From Holophagaceae bacterium (GTDB taxonomy: Bacteria; Acidobacteriota; Holophagae; Holophagales; Holophagaceae), in the NCBI GenBank assembly GCA_025361125.1, contig JANYBM010000022.1, positions 1-64,000 on the forward strand: a DNA stretch of 64,000 nt, in the 5' to 3' direction. Numbering within the stretch: the stretch's first letter is position 1; the number at the start of each line of letters is the position of its first letter. The notes beneath the pieces are model-generated. The model was not told the origin of the DNA. It did no database searches and worked only from the letters and a program-made list of their open reading frames with translations. The translations under genes and the position numbers were made by a program. Positions 28,645 to 37,481 of this stretch are shown here, one piece after another.

Positions 28645-29670
28645 ATGAAAATACGGCAATGGGTTCTCCCAACCATGGTTTCCCTCCTCCTGGGTGGTGT
28701 GTTTTTCGGCATGACTGGTTGCGGCTGCGGCTGTGGCGGAGAACAATCCATTCCGCCAGTTTCCGCCAATCAGCTGGCCTTTGATTCGGACCGCACCGGC
28801 AATTACGAAATCTATCTGATGAATGCCGATGGCAGTGGCGTGCGCGCATTGACCAACGATCACACGAAGGATTCCTGGTGGCCCCGGATCTCCCCGGACC
28901 GTTCCCACCTCCTCTTCTACCAGACTCCTGCCGGCACCCACGATGGGGATTACACCAAAACAAGCCTATGGATGAAGAATCTGACCGATGGAAGCCCCAA
29001 TTCCCAGATCATCGCCAACGGTGCCAACGGCTGGCAATTCCAGGGCCACGCAGAGTGGGCACCGGATGGAAACAAGCTGGTGATGTTCGCGGGGACCGCG
29101 TCCAACCTACAGATATTCACGACCGACGCTGCGGGGAAAAACCCGGTTGCCATCACGAACCGCCCAAGCCCCAACATCGACCCCAGCTGGTCTCCGGATG
29201 GCGCCACACTTGCTTTCGTCGGCTCACCCAAGGGCACCACGAACCCAACGGACTACGAAGTCTACACGGTGCCTTCAACGGGCGGGACCGCAACACGGCT
29301 CACGAACGACGGGCTCATCGACAACGATCCCTATTTCTCACCAGATGGCAGGTCCCTGGCCTTTCTCACCCAAACGTTGCCTCCGGGGAGTCCAGGCAAG
29401 CCTTTGGGTACCTGGGGCATCCGCAAACTCAACTTGGCCGCCGCAGGACCCATGGGGATTCCAGGCATCGTCATAGATGATGGCCAGGTCAACTCCAAGC
29501 CAGACTGGAGCCTGGATGGTTCCCTCATCCGCTTTCATCGCACGCTCTATTTCGGCAATGGCAAGTTCAGCATCTTCTCCATCCATCCAGATGGCAGCGG
29601 TCTGTCTGAACTCACGCCCGGCCAGTCCACCAACAGCGAATTTCCCAGCGCGGGTGCCATTCGGCGGTAG
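28645..29670 (+). CDS. Lipoprotein with TolB-like PD40 beta-propeller repeats
   Basis: About 341 residues. The best signal starts at MKIRQWVLPTM (28645) and ends in the lipobox-like GMTGC, followed by an unusual Gly-Cys run. A GTG at 28609 or ATG at 28627 could add residues. The body has PD40/WD40-like blades with recurrent SPDGxxLAF and TNDxxxD phrases: LAFDSDRTGNYEIYLMNADG, PSWSPDGATLAFVG and PYFSPDGRSLAFL. It is probably anchored in a membrane and binds another protein. Unlike tolB it is not beside pal or tolQR. Confidence 0.85.
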   Translation: MKIRQWVLPTMVSLLLGGVFFGMTGCGCGCGGEQSIPPVSANQLAFDSDRTGNYEIYLMNADGSGVRALTNDHTKDSWWPRISPDRSHLLFYQTPAGTHDGDYTKTSLWMKNLTDGSPNSQIIANGANGWQFQGHAEWAPDGNKLVMFAGTASNLQIFTTDAAGKNPVAITNRPSPNIDPSWSPDGATLAFVGSPKGTTNPTDYEVYTVPSTGGTATRLTNDGLIDNDPYFSPDGRSLAFLTQTLPPGSPGKPLGTWGIRKLNLAAAGPMGIPGIVIDDGQVNSKPDWSLDGSLIRFHRTLYFGNGKFSIFSIHPDGSGLSELTPGQSTNSEFPSAGAIRR

Positions 29671-29676
29671 GCCAGA

Positions 29677-30171
29677 TCACTCCACCGGCGCGGTTTCAGC
29701 GGCTTTCCTGGATCTGAGCATCGCGATGCCGAAGAGGATTGCTCCCACCACAATGCAACTGTCGGCGAGATTGAAGGTCCAGTATTGCCATGTGCCAAAC
29801 CAGAAATCCAGGAAGTCCACCACGTGGCCGTGCAAGATGCGATCAAGGCCATTGCCGCACGCACCACCAAGAATAAGGCCCAACGCCACGCGCTCCAGGG
29901 TAGGAGTCTCATCGGCCAGGAAGAGACGGCCGAAATAGATCAGCGCCGCGATACCAGCCAAACTGAATAGAGCCACACGCAACCATTCCGGGGCCGAGTG
30001 AAGGGTGCCAAAAATGGCACCCTTGTTGAATCCTAGGGACAAGTTCAAAAAGCCTTTGATGATTGTTATCGAATCGCCTTGGTAGTGAAGGTGGTTCAAG
30101 ATCCAGAGCTTGGATGAGTAATCCGCGGCCAGGGCGGAGATGGGGAGCAGGAGCCAGGGCAGACGCTTCAT
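29677..30171 (-). CDS. lspA: Prolipoprotein signal peptidase II
   Basis: Cleaves the signal peptide of diacylglyceryl-modified prolipoproteins in the inner membrane. 164 residues, four hydrophobic segments. Both catalytic Asp regions are present: GGACGNGLDRILHGHVVDFLDF and FNLADSCIVVGA. The ATG overlaps the ileS stop as ATGA, the common ileS-lspA pairing. Several predicted lipoproteins in this window would be its substrates. Confidence 0.97.
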   Translation of the reverse strand: MKRLPWLLLPISALAADYSSKLWILNHLHYQGDSITIIKGFLNLSLGFNKGAIFGTLHSAPEWLRVALFSLAGIAALIYFGRLFLADETPTLERVALGLILGGACGNGLDRILHGHVVDFLDFWFGTWQYWTFNLADSCIVVGAILFGIAMLRSRKAAETAPVE

Positions 30172-33110
30172 GCAAGCTCCAATTCAGTCCCACTTACCAC
30201 ATCCCAGCAGCGGCCACAGAGATCTGCATCCGAGACCTGCCCATGCCCACCCTTATGATTCCAACACCGGGGACACTTGGTGCCTTGATGGGCTGAAACT
30301 TCCACGTTCAGTTCGGCGGAATCAAAGAATTCAAAGCCCGAAACCACGAAACAGTCATCCAGCGATTCTCCCAGGCTCTTCAGCTCCAATTGCACCGAGG
30401 CCAGAAGTCCGATGCGCACGGATGCATCCAGACTGGTGCCAATGATCTTGGCGGCGCGATGGGGTTCCATGGCGCCCTGCAAGGCTTCCCGAACGATCCA
30501 AAGAGCTTGCCAGGCCTCGCTTTCTGGAGTGGCGGCGGGCTCAGGAAAACGTTGTTCAAACACGCTTCCCGTGGCCCCTGGAATGAATTCCCACACCTCA
30601 TCGGCTGTAAAGCTCACGACCGGCGCCAGCAGGATGGCCATTCCGATTGCAAGCTTGAAACAAACCGTGCGGCAACTGCGACGGCGCGCCGAATCCAGCG
30701 CATCGCAATAGAGACGGTCCTTGATGATCTCAAAGTAGCGACTGCTCAATTCCAGTTGGCAGAACCCATGCAATGCTTGGGTCGCACGATGAAAATCAAA
30801 CTTCTCGAAGGCATCCCCAACCTCCACGGAGAGACGGCCAAAAGCGCCCCAGATCCAGGCGTCCAGAGGAGACCATTCCCGTTCAGGTACCAGATCCTTA
30901 ACCGGATCAAAGCCATCCAATGCGCCAAGCAGGAAACGCAGCGTATTGCGAATCTTTCGATAAGCATCAGCGCTGCGATCCAGGATCTCTTTCCCGATAC
31001 GCACGTCCTCGTTGTAATCCACACTGCAGGCCCAAAGCCGCAGGATATCGGCGCCGAGGGTCTTCATCACTTCATCCGGCGACACCACGTTGCCCAAGGA
31101 CTTGGACATTTTCTGACCTTTGCCATCCATCACGAAACCATGGGTGACCACGGTCTTGTAGGGTTTTTTACCTGTAGCGGCGAGATTGAAAAGAAGGGAC
31201 GAATGGAACCAGCCGCGGTGCTGGTCCGACCCTTCCAGGTAGATGAAATTGCCGTAATCAGCACGGGAAAGTTCAGAGTGTGTATCGCAAACCACACCCG
31301 CGCTGACACCAGAATCTATCCACACATCCAAGATGTCCGTTTCTTTCTGGTACTGGCTTGCATCAATTCCAAGGCCCGCCACCAGATCATCTACGCTCAT
31401 CTCAGACCAGGCTTCGATGCCAGCTTTTTCGATGGCTGCCGCGGCGCGTTCAAAAAATTCAGGGCGCACCAAGGGCTCACCACTTTCGATGTGGCGCAGC
31501 ACTGTGATGGGAGTACCCCAGGCCCGTTGCCGTGAGATGCACCAGTCCGGGCGCCCATCAATCATGGCGTAGATTCGATTGCGTCCAGCGGCTGGCACCC
31601 AGGTGGTGCTATCCACACCCTCCAGGCCCAGTTCCCTTAGGCTTTTTCCAGTGCCAGATAACTTATCATCCATGGTGATGAACCATTGTTCCGTGGCGCG
31701 GAAAAGAATCGGCGTCTTAGTCCGCCAGCAATGGGGATAGCTGTGGTGGATGGTTTCCTGGTGGAGCAGGAATCCATGACCGGAATTCGTGTCGCTTCCG
31801 AGCTCCTTCAACTTGTTAACGATGAATTTGTTGGTTTCACCGACGCCTTCTTTATCCAGCACTGGTCTGCCGACTAATTCTGGATCTGTGTTGGGCCCCT
31901 CCACGAAGCGCCCATCAGGCCCCACGAGTTGCAGCAATTCCAGGCTCGCCGCCAATTCCGGATGCATTTTTTTATACGTTTCCACAATGTTGAAGTCATC
32001 CACGCCGTGGTCCGGTGCAGTGTGAACCAGCCCCGTGCCTGTGTCCGCGGTGACATGATCGCCCAGCAATACAGGAGCACTCCGGTTGAGCCATGGGTGG
32101 CGCGCCACAAGGGATCCCAGTTCGCGTCCCTTGAAGGGGGCGGAGCAATGGCTTGAATTCATAAAATACTGCGCATCAAGTCCCAGCTTTTGGGCGAGAT
32201 CTTCCTTCCTGGAATCCGCAACGACATAGACCCTGAGAAGATCGGTCGAAGGACCGACCATCAGGACGTAGTCCATGCTTGGCTTCACAGAAATGGCGCG
32301 GTTGCTGGGTATCGTCCAGGGCGTGGTAGTCCAGATGGGAAGATACAGACGGGCTGTTTTTCCTGACGTGACGAGGAGGTTCTTCCCGAATTTCTCCACG
32401 AATTGCTGCCCTCTGGCGTTGTCGCTCACTGGAAATGCCACGGTGATGGCAAGACTGTCGCGGTCCGCGTACTCCACTTCCGCTTCGGCCAGGGCGGTTC
32501 GGGCCCCATAACTCCAGTGGACCACTTTCAATTTTCGTGTCACGGCGCCGTGCTCGAAGAGTTGGCTCATCTGCCTCACCACTGCGGCTTCGTACTTCGG
32601 GGCCATGGTCAGGTAAGGCTCTTCCCACGCTCCTAGAATGCCCAGGCGCTGGAAGGCCGCGCTTTGCGTCTCCACCCATTTGCTTGCGAAGGCCCTGCAC
32701 CTTTCCAGAAATTGGGTACGGCTCAGTTCTCGGCGCTTGGGGCCCAAATCCTTTTCAACCGCATGCTCGATGGGCAGGCCGTGGCAGTCCCAGCCGGGGA
32801 TATAGGGCGATTCATAGCCTTCCATCCAACGGGATTTCACGACCACATCTTTCAAGATCTTGTTCAGCGCATGACCGATATGGATGGCGCCATTCGCGTA
32901 GGGTGGGCCGTCATGCAGCACGGCGCGGCCTTGGCCGGTCCCAGCGGCGTTGTCAGCCCTTCGTTTGGCTTCCACGCGCTGGTACAAACCTTCGGCCTTC
33001 CACTTCTCAAGCCGTTTCGGTTCCCGCTGTGGAAGGTCCGCCTTCATGGGAAAAGCCGTCTTGGGCAGATAGACCTTGTACTTCTTTTTCTCAACAGGAG
33101 ATTCGCTCAT
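30168..33110 (-). CDS. ileS: Isoleucyl-tRNA synthetase
   Basis: 980 residues from the ATG at 33110 (GAGGG upstream); the frame is open to 33260 but the upstream part is not protein-like. The HIGH signature is at residues 77-80 in GPPYANGAIHIGHALN and KMSKS in GKGQKMSKSLGN near residue 665. The C-terminal zinc finger CPRCWNH...CGRCWDV is present, as in the bacterial type 1 enzyme, which tends to be mupirocin-sensitive. Translation is coupled to lspA. Two inverted repeats lie upstream, but I see no T-box. Confidence 0.97.
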   Translation of the reverse strand: MSESPVEKKKYKVYLPKTAFPMKADLPQREPKRLEKWKAEGLYQRVEAKRRADNAAGTGQGRAVLHDGPPYANGAIHIGHALNKILKDVVVKSRWMEGYESPYIPGWDCHGLPIEHAVEKDLGPKRRELSRTQFLERCRAFASKWVETQSAAFQRLGILGAWEEPYLTMAPKYEAAVVRQMSQLFEHGAVTRKLKVVHWSYGARTALAEAEVEYADRDSLAITVAFPVSDNARGQQFVEKFGKNLLVTSGKTARLYLPIWTTTPWTIPSNRAISVKPSMDYVLMVGPSTDLLRVYVVADSRKEDLAQKLGLDAQYFMNSSHCSAPFKGRELGSLVARHPWLNRSAPVLLGDHVTADTGTGLVHTAPDHGVDDFNIVETYKKMHPELAASLELLQLVGPDGRFVEGPNTDPELVGRPVLDKEGVGETNKFIVNKLKELGSDTNSGHGFLLHQETIHHSYPHCWRTKTPILFRATEQWFITMDDKLSGTGKSLRELGLEGVDSTTWVPAAGRNRIYAMIDGRPDWCISRQRAWGTPITVLRHIESGEPLVRPEFFERAAAAIEKAGIEAWSEMSVDDLVAGLGIDASQYQKETDILDVWIDSGVSAGVVCDTHSELSRADYGNFIYLEGSDQHRGWFHSSLLFNLAATGKKPYKTVVTHGFVMDGKGQKMSKSLGNVVSPDEVMKTLGADILRLWACSVDYNEDVRIGKEILDRSADAYRKIRNTLRFLLGALDGFDPVKDLVPEREWSPLDAWIWGAFGRLSVEVGDAFEKFDFHRATQALHGFCQLELSSRYFEIIKDRLYCDALDSARRRSCRTVCFKLAIGMAILLAPVVSFTADEVWEFIPGATGSVFEQRFPEPAATPESEAWQALWIVREALQGAMEPHRAAKIIGTSLDASVRIGLLASVQLELKSLGESLDDCFVVSGFEFFDSAELNVEVSAHQGTKCPRCWNHKGGHGQVSDADLCGRCWDVVSGTELELA

Positions 33111-33171
33111 TGTCCGCCCTCGTGCGTCAGCAAAGCGCACCCAAGCGCTTCGGAGTTTAGGAACCGTTGCT

Positions 33172-33193
33172 AAATAACCTGTGCTGGTTATTT
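33172..33193. repeat. 8-bp inverted repeat upstream of ileS
   Basis: AAATAACC and GGTTATTT are exact reverse complements with a 6-base spacer, 62 bases upstream of the ileS ATG. It could be an operator or part of a leader hairpin. The strand of function is unknown. Confidence 0.55.
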
Positions 33194-33218
33194 TGTTATG
33201 GCTCCTTATGTCGGTGCA

Positions 33219-33252
33219 CCGTCGCAATGAAAAAGTTGTTGTGGCGCGACGG
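33219..33252. repeat. 7-bp GC-rich inverted repeat between ileS and the DUF2344 gene
   Basis: CCGTCGC (33219-33225) and GCGACGG (33246-33252) are exact reverse complements around 20 bases. It sits in the divergent promoter region of ileS and the DUF2344 gene. Confidence 0.5.
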
Positions 33253-33296
33253 CTATACAACTAGTTGAACATGGCGAGGCCTTGCTGAAAAGTCGG

Positions 33297-34415
33297 ATGA
33301 GAATGGACAGGCCCCAGGCGTATAGCCCACAACCTGCAGCCAACCAACAACCGCCCGGCTATCCTGATCCCGTGAACAACCCTTCTGCCTCTGCCCTTCA
33401 GCGTTTCGAGCAAATACTCGGTGCCTTGGAACCTGATTGGGAAGCGGCCCTGGCCCTGTTGCCAGATTTAGAAAAAGAAAGTGGGGCAGAAGCAGCCCAG
33501 GCACGCCTGCGCCACCATCGGAGGCCAAAGGGCTCTCATCCTTCCAAGCTCAATCAGTTGAAAATTCGCCTGGGAGTGGCAGCGGAAAAGGCCAGGGATC
33601 GCCGTAGCGCTGAGACCAGGCTGGACTCTGAACGCGGAATCCTGCGCCTGTGTTTTGGACGTGGCGAACCCCTTGCCCGGCTGAACCCCGCCCAATTCCT
33701 AGCCCAGCTCGCAAGCGTTTTGCAGGCGGCCGACTTGGCCCCAACCTTAAGTTTAGAACGCACGCCACGCCCGCTGGTGGCCTTGGGGCATCCCCTGCCC
33801 GTGGGCCTGACGAGCCGCATGGAATGGGCCGATGCGGAGATCAGTCCGATGCCCAAAGAAGGTGAAGATTCACTTCTGGCGCGGCTGACCGCGGTAGCTC
33901 CAATTGGCCTAGTCTTTTCGAGCTGCGAGGCGCTACCCGCTTATGCAACGCCTGTGCTGGAATTGTCTCGCTTCGCGCATTGGCGGTGGCCATGTCCTTT
34001 GGAATTGCGCCTGGAGGCGGAAGCCAGGTTGGCGGATTTCGAGGCAGCAACACATTTCTGCATCGAAAAAGCCGGCAAAGTCGGGGGACAGAAAGCCGTA
34101 AAACAGATCGACATTCGTGATCTCGTCGAAGCCCTATCCTGGGATAATGGGGAACTGTCCTTCACAACTCGAATATCGGCTCACGAAGCCTTGAATCCCC
34201 AAAAATTGTTGGCGGGTATCTTGGGCCTGGAACCCACCACCATCAGGGGCTTGGAGCGCATTGCCGTGGAGCTGGCTGACGACCCGCGGATGCTTCAGGC
34301 AGAGCGTTTTGAACCGAAATTGCGGAATATCTATGAGGACGCCGTGCTCCTGAGCACTGCTCCCAACTTGCAAATCGTTGACGATGACGAGGACGAACCC
34401 ATGCACCTTGGGTGA
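33297..34415 (+). CDS. DUF2344-like protein (radical-SAM-linked family)
   Basis: About 372 residues; the start is uncertain (TTG 33282, ATG 33297 or 33303, GTG 33373), because no candidate has a convincing ribosome site. The middle resembles DUF2344: ILRLCFGRGEPLARLNPAQF, a prediction of the usual LDL segment, then GHPLPVGLTSRMEWADAEI. The N-terminus is Pro/Gln-rich and the C-terminus very acidic (VDDDEDEP). DUF2344 proteins usually sit beside, or fused to, a B12-binding radical SAM protein and often near rne; here no such partner is adjacent. Function unknown. Confidence 0.65.
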   Translation: MRMDRPQAYSPQPAANQQPPGYPDPVNNPSASALQRFEQILGALEPDWEAALALLPDLEKESGAEAAQARLRHHRRPKGSHPSKLNQLKIRLGVAAEKARDRRSAETRLDSERGILRLCFGRGEPLARLNPAQFLAQLASVLQAADLAPTLSLERTPRPLVALGHPLPVGLTSRMEWADAEISPMPKEGEDSLLARLTAVAPIGLVFSSCEALPAYATPVLELSRFAHWRWPCPLELRLEAEARLADFEAATHFCIEKAGKVGGQKAVKQIDIRDLVEALSWDNGELSFTTRISAHEALNPQKLLAGILGLEPTTIRGLERIAVELADDPRMLQAERFEPKLRNIYEDAVLLSTAPNLQIVDDDEDEPMHLG

Positions 34416-34436
34416 GTCTCGAAAAGCGATTGCTGT

Positions 34437-35549
34437 TCAGGCTCCGGCTTCCTTGGAAATGCTTAAAAGCAAGCCAAGGCAAATTAGACTGATGATGAGG
34501 CTGGTACCGCCATAGCTGATGAACGGCAGCGGGATGCCCTTGTTGGGTGCGATGCTCAACACCACGCTCATGTTCATCAAGGCCTGCACCACCAGCAGAA
34601 GGGTAAGACCCATGGCGCAGAGTTTGAGATAGCTGTCGCGCACCATGCGCGCCACGCGGTAGCCCCGCCAAAGAATCCCTACAAAAAGCGCAAGCACGAG
34701 CACAGTCCCGATAAGCCCAGTTTCCTCGCCGATGACCGCGTAAATGAAGTCTGTATGAGCTTCTGGAAGGTAGTGGAGCTTCTGCATGGAAGCTCCGACA
34801 CCCACGCCGTACGCGCCACCATTCCCAACCGCGATCAGGCTTTGCAGAGCTTGGTGGCCCTTACCCAAAGGGTCAGCTTCTGGATTCAAAAAACTCAGCA
34901 CTCGGGCCCGGCGGTAGGGTTCGAACCACACAAAGGCAGCACCCACCGCGATCAGCACTGGCCCTACCACCGCAAAAATCCAACGCGGCGCACCGCCCAT
35001 GAAAATCAGTAACATGCTGACGAACAGAATCAAGAAGGTGGTGCCAAAATCCGGTTCCCGAAGAATCAGCGCCAAGGGCAGTAACAGAATGCCGAACAGT
35101 ATCAGGAGCTTCGGAATGGAATTCTGACGTTCATCCCAGGCCTCAGCATGGCGAACCATCCACCAGGAGACGATCAAGACTGATAGTGGTTTGAAGAATT
35201 CAGACGGTTGGACACTTTGCCCGAAAAGCCGAATCCAGCGATGGGCATTGTTAACTTTGGGAAAGAAAAATACCGCCAGAAGCGAAAGGATGGTCAGCAC
35301 GTAAAGCACCTGCAAAACCCGCGGATTGTCCTGGATCACCCCGAGTTCAACCTGAGACAAAGCCAACATGAGCGATACGCCAATGATTCCTGCAATGAAT
35401 TGGCGCACAAAAAAAGCCGTCGCTGCCTCATGCCCGTAATCGCCCTTTAACGCCGAAGCGGAATAGATCCAAACCATCCCAACTGCCATCAGTAGGAAGG
35501 CAAAGAAGAGCATCTGGCGATCAATGGGGCGGCGAACGTCGGGGGACAT
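34437..35549 (-). CDS. ftsW: Peptidoglycan polymerase FtsW (SEDS family)
   Basis: 370 residues, about ten membrane spans. Polymerises lipid II at the division septum with its PBP partner. SEDS signatures: NNAHRWIRLFGQSVQPSEF, LREPDFGTTFLI, and LHYLPEAHTDFIYAVIGEE with GIPLPFISYGGTSLI. The AHTDFIYAVIGEE wording fits FtsW better than RodA. It stands alone, not in a dcw cluster with murG and ftsZ. It converges on the DUF2344 gene with a 21-base gap and lies 75 bases downstream of the mutase gene. Confidence 0.92.
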   Translation of the reverse strand: MSPDVRRPIDRQMLFFAFLLMAVGMVWIYSASALKGDYGHEAATAFFVRQFIAGIIGVSLMLALSQVELGVIQDNPRVLQVLYVLTILSLLAVFFFPKVNNAHRWIRLFGQSVQPSEFFKPLSVLIVSWWMVRHAEAWDERQNSIPKLLILFGILLLPLALILREPDFGTTFLILFVSMLLIFMGGAPRWIFAVVGPVLIAVGAAFVWFEPYRRARVLSFLNPEADPLGKGHQALQSLIAVGNGGAYGVGVGASMQKLHYLPEAHTDFIYAVIGEETGLIGTVLVLALFVGILWRGYRVARMVRDSYLKLCAMGLTLLLVVQALMNMSVVLSIAPNKGIPLPFISYGGTSLIISLICLGLLLSISKEAGA

Positions 35550-35582
35550 TTTTGTTCTGTGGGCGGTGGGTTTGAAAGGAAG

Positions 35583-35620
35583 GCGGCCAGGGGCCGCTAA
35601 CTACAGACTACAGACTACAG
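35583..35620 (+). repeat. Small hairpin and 7-bp tandem repeat
   Basis: GCGGCC-AGG-GGCCGC (35583-35597) is a perfect hairpin and ACTACAG is repeated three times at 35600-35620. Both lie in the 75-base gap between the mutase gene and ftsW. Confidence 0.8.
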
Positions 35621-35624
35621 CCCA

Positions 35625-37280
35625 CTAGACCACCAGCCTCTCCTGGTATTCGCCGAAAACTTCGCGCATGGCATCGCAGATCTCGCCGATGGTGGCATGA
35701 GCTTTGACGCAGGTCAGAATGAGAGGCATCAGGTTATCGCGACCCTTGGCGGCGGTTTGAAGCGCTTCCAGGCTCCTGCGGACGGCGCCATTGTCCCGGG
35801 CGGCGCGGACTGCGGCTATCTGTTTGCGGCGCTCGGCGCCCAGCGCCTCATCCACGCGTAGGAGGTCAGGTTTTTGTTCATTCTCGATGGTGAATTTATT
35901 CACGCCAACCACGATTTGCTCACCCTTCTGCACGTCCATCTGATAGCGGTAGGCTGCATTCTGGATTTCACGCTGCGGGAACCCCTTTTCGATGGCCCCC
36001 ACCATGCCACCCATCTCATCCACCCTGGATAGCAGAGCTTCAGCCCGCTGCTCCAATTCATTGGTCAGGCTCTCTACGTAATAACTTCCAGCAAAAGGAT
36101 CCACCACGTCGGCGATCTTGTGCTCAAAAGCCAGGATCTGCTGAGTGCGGAGGGCGATGCGAGCTGAAGTTTCAGTTGGCAGCGAGAGCGCCTCGTCGCG
36201 GGAGTTCGTGTGCAGGCTCTGGGTCCCGCCGCACACCGCGGCCATGGCCTGCACTGTGGTTCGCACGATATTGTTGTCAGATTGTTGGGCGGTGAGGGTG
36301 CTGCCGGCGGTCTGAGTATGGAAGCGCAACATTTGCGATTTCGGATCATCGGTCTTGAAACGGTTCTTCATGATGCGGGCCCATAGACGGCGCGCCGCGC
36401 GGAACTTCGCGACTTCCTCGAAAAACTGGTTATGGCTGTTGAAGAAGAAGGACAGTCGTGGCGCGAAGACTTCCAGCTTCAACCCGGCATCCAGGGCGGC
36501 CTGCACATAGGCGATGCCATCGCCGAGCGTAAAGGCGATCTCCTGGGCCGCCGTGCAACCTGCTTCGCGGATGTGATAACCCGAAATGGAAATGGTGTTC
36601 CAATTGGGCACCTGATCGGCGCAGAAGGAAAAAATGTCGGTGATGAGCCTCAGGGAAGGCCGAGGCGGAAAGATGTAGGTCCCCCGCGCCATGTACTCCT
36701 TCAGGATGTCGTTCTGGATGGTGCCGCTGACTTTGTCCCAACCAATGCCCTGCTCTTCCGCCACCGCCAGGTAGAGCGCCAGGAGCACCGAAGCCGGAGC
36801 ATTGATGGTCATGCTCGTACTGACTTTGTCCAGGGGAATGTCCCGGAAGAGCGTGCGCATATCCTGTAGGCTGGCGATGCTCACGCCTACCTTGCCGACC
36901 TCCCCCAGCGCCATTTCATGATCGGGATCCATGCCGATCTGCGTGGGAAGGTCAAAGGCCACGGAAAGGCCCGTGGTGCCTTGTCCCAGCAGGTAGCGAT
37001 AGCGGGTATTGCTCTCCTCGGCGGTGGCGAATCCTGCATACTGGCGCATGGTCCAGAGCCGACCACGGTAGCCAGTAGCCTGCACTGAGCGGGTGAAGGG
37101 GAACCTACCCGGCGCACCGAGATCGGTGAAGACATCGAAGCCTGCAAGATCCGCAGGGTTGTAATTGTTCTTGAGGGTGATGCCAGAGCTGGTTTCGAAT
37201 CCCGGCTGCCGCAGCTTAGAGAAATCTTCCTTCACTGCCAGCTGTTCCCGCACCTGGTTCAGAAAATCCTTTGGGTACAT
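35625..37280 (-). CDS. Methylmalonyl-CoA mutase, catalytic (N-terminal) subunit
   Basis: 551 residues from the ATG at 37280, preceded by GGAG; the frame continues to 37298. Interconverts methylmalonyl-CoA and succinyl-CoA. Family blocks are clear: [60 protein letters not shown] and [10 protein letters not shown]. It ends without the roughly 130-residue B12-binding domain of single-chain mutases, so a separate small subunit must be encoded elsewhere; none lies in this window. Ethylmalonyl- or isobutyryl-CoA mutase large subunits are close relatives and cannot be fully excluded. Confidence 0.9.
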   Translation of the reverse strand: MYPKDFLNQVREQLAVKEDFSKLRQPGFETSSGITLKNNYNPADLAGFDVFTDLGAPGRFPFTRSVQATGYRGRLWTMRQYAGFATAEESNTRYRYLLGQGTTGLSVAFDLPTQIGMDPDHEMALGEVGKVGVSIASLQDMRTLFRDIPLDKVSTSMTINAPASVLLALYLAVAEEQGIGWDKVSGTIQNDILKEYMARGTYIFPPRPSLRLITDIFSFCADQVPNWNTISISGYHIREAGCTAAQEIAFTLGDGIAYVQAALDAGLKLEVFAPRLSFFFNSHNQFFEEVAKFRAARRLWARIMKNRFKTDDPKSQMLRFHTQTAGSTLTAQQSDNNIVRTTVQAMAAVCGGTQSLHTNSRDEALSLPTETSARIALRTQQILAFEHKIADVVDPFAGSYYVESLTNELEQRAEALLSRVDEMGGMVGAIEKGFPQREIQNAAYRYQMDVQKGEQIVVGVNKFTIENEQKPDLLRVDEALGAERRKQIAAVRAARDNGAVRRSLEALQTAAKGRDNLMPLILTCVKAHATIGEICDAMREVFGEYQERLVV

Positions 37281-37360
37281 CGCCACTCCAAATTCCATTG
37301 CTATCTATCTTACGTTGTCCTTGCTCTAGACTTCGGCGCAGTAACACTCAAGCCTCTGCC

Positions 37361-37446
37361 TAACAGCCCCTGCGTTGTCCTGCGTCCGACATAAGGGGCT
37401 GTAGCGCACTGGCCAGAAAAGCGCTGGCCACTGCGTAACAGCCCCT
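37361..37446. repeat. Palindromic repeat element with flanking direct repeats
   Basis: TAACAGCCCCT occurs at 37361-37371 and again at 37436-37446. Between them AGGGGCTGT (37394-37402) can pair with either copy. The right-hand pairing encloses TGGCCAG-aaaagcg-CTGGCCA, giving a long, nearly continuous hairpin of about 53 bases. Bases 37371-37393 carry a 23-bp motif found twice more in the window. It behaves like a REP-type element. Confidence 0.75.
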
Positions 37447-37481
37447 AAAGGGTAGAATCTTAGAACGGCCCCGAGGTTCCC

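Noticed and set aside
30390-31535. A 381-codon open frame on the plus strand
   Set aside because: Antisense to the well-supported ileS; no recognisable protein features.
33111-33260. Possible T-box riboswitch before ileS
   Set aside because: No T-box consensus or terminator/antiterminator pair with a CCA-pairing bulge was seen.
37353-37405. Resemblance to an integron attC site (GCCTAAC followed by a palindrome)
   Set aside because: The complementary GTTRGGY end is not intact, there is no integrase or cassette, and the core recurs as a dispersed repeat.
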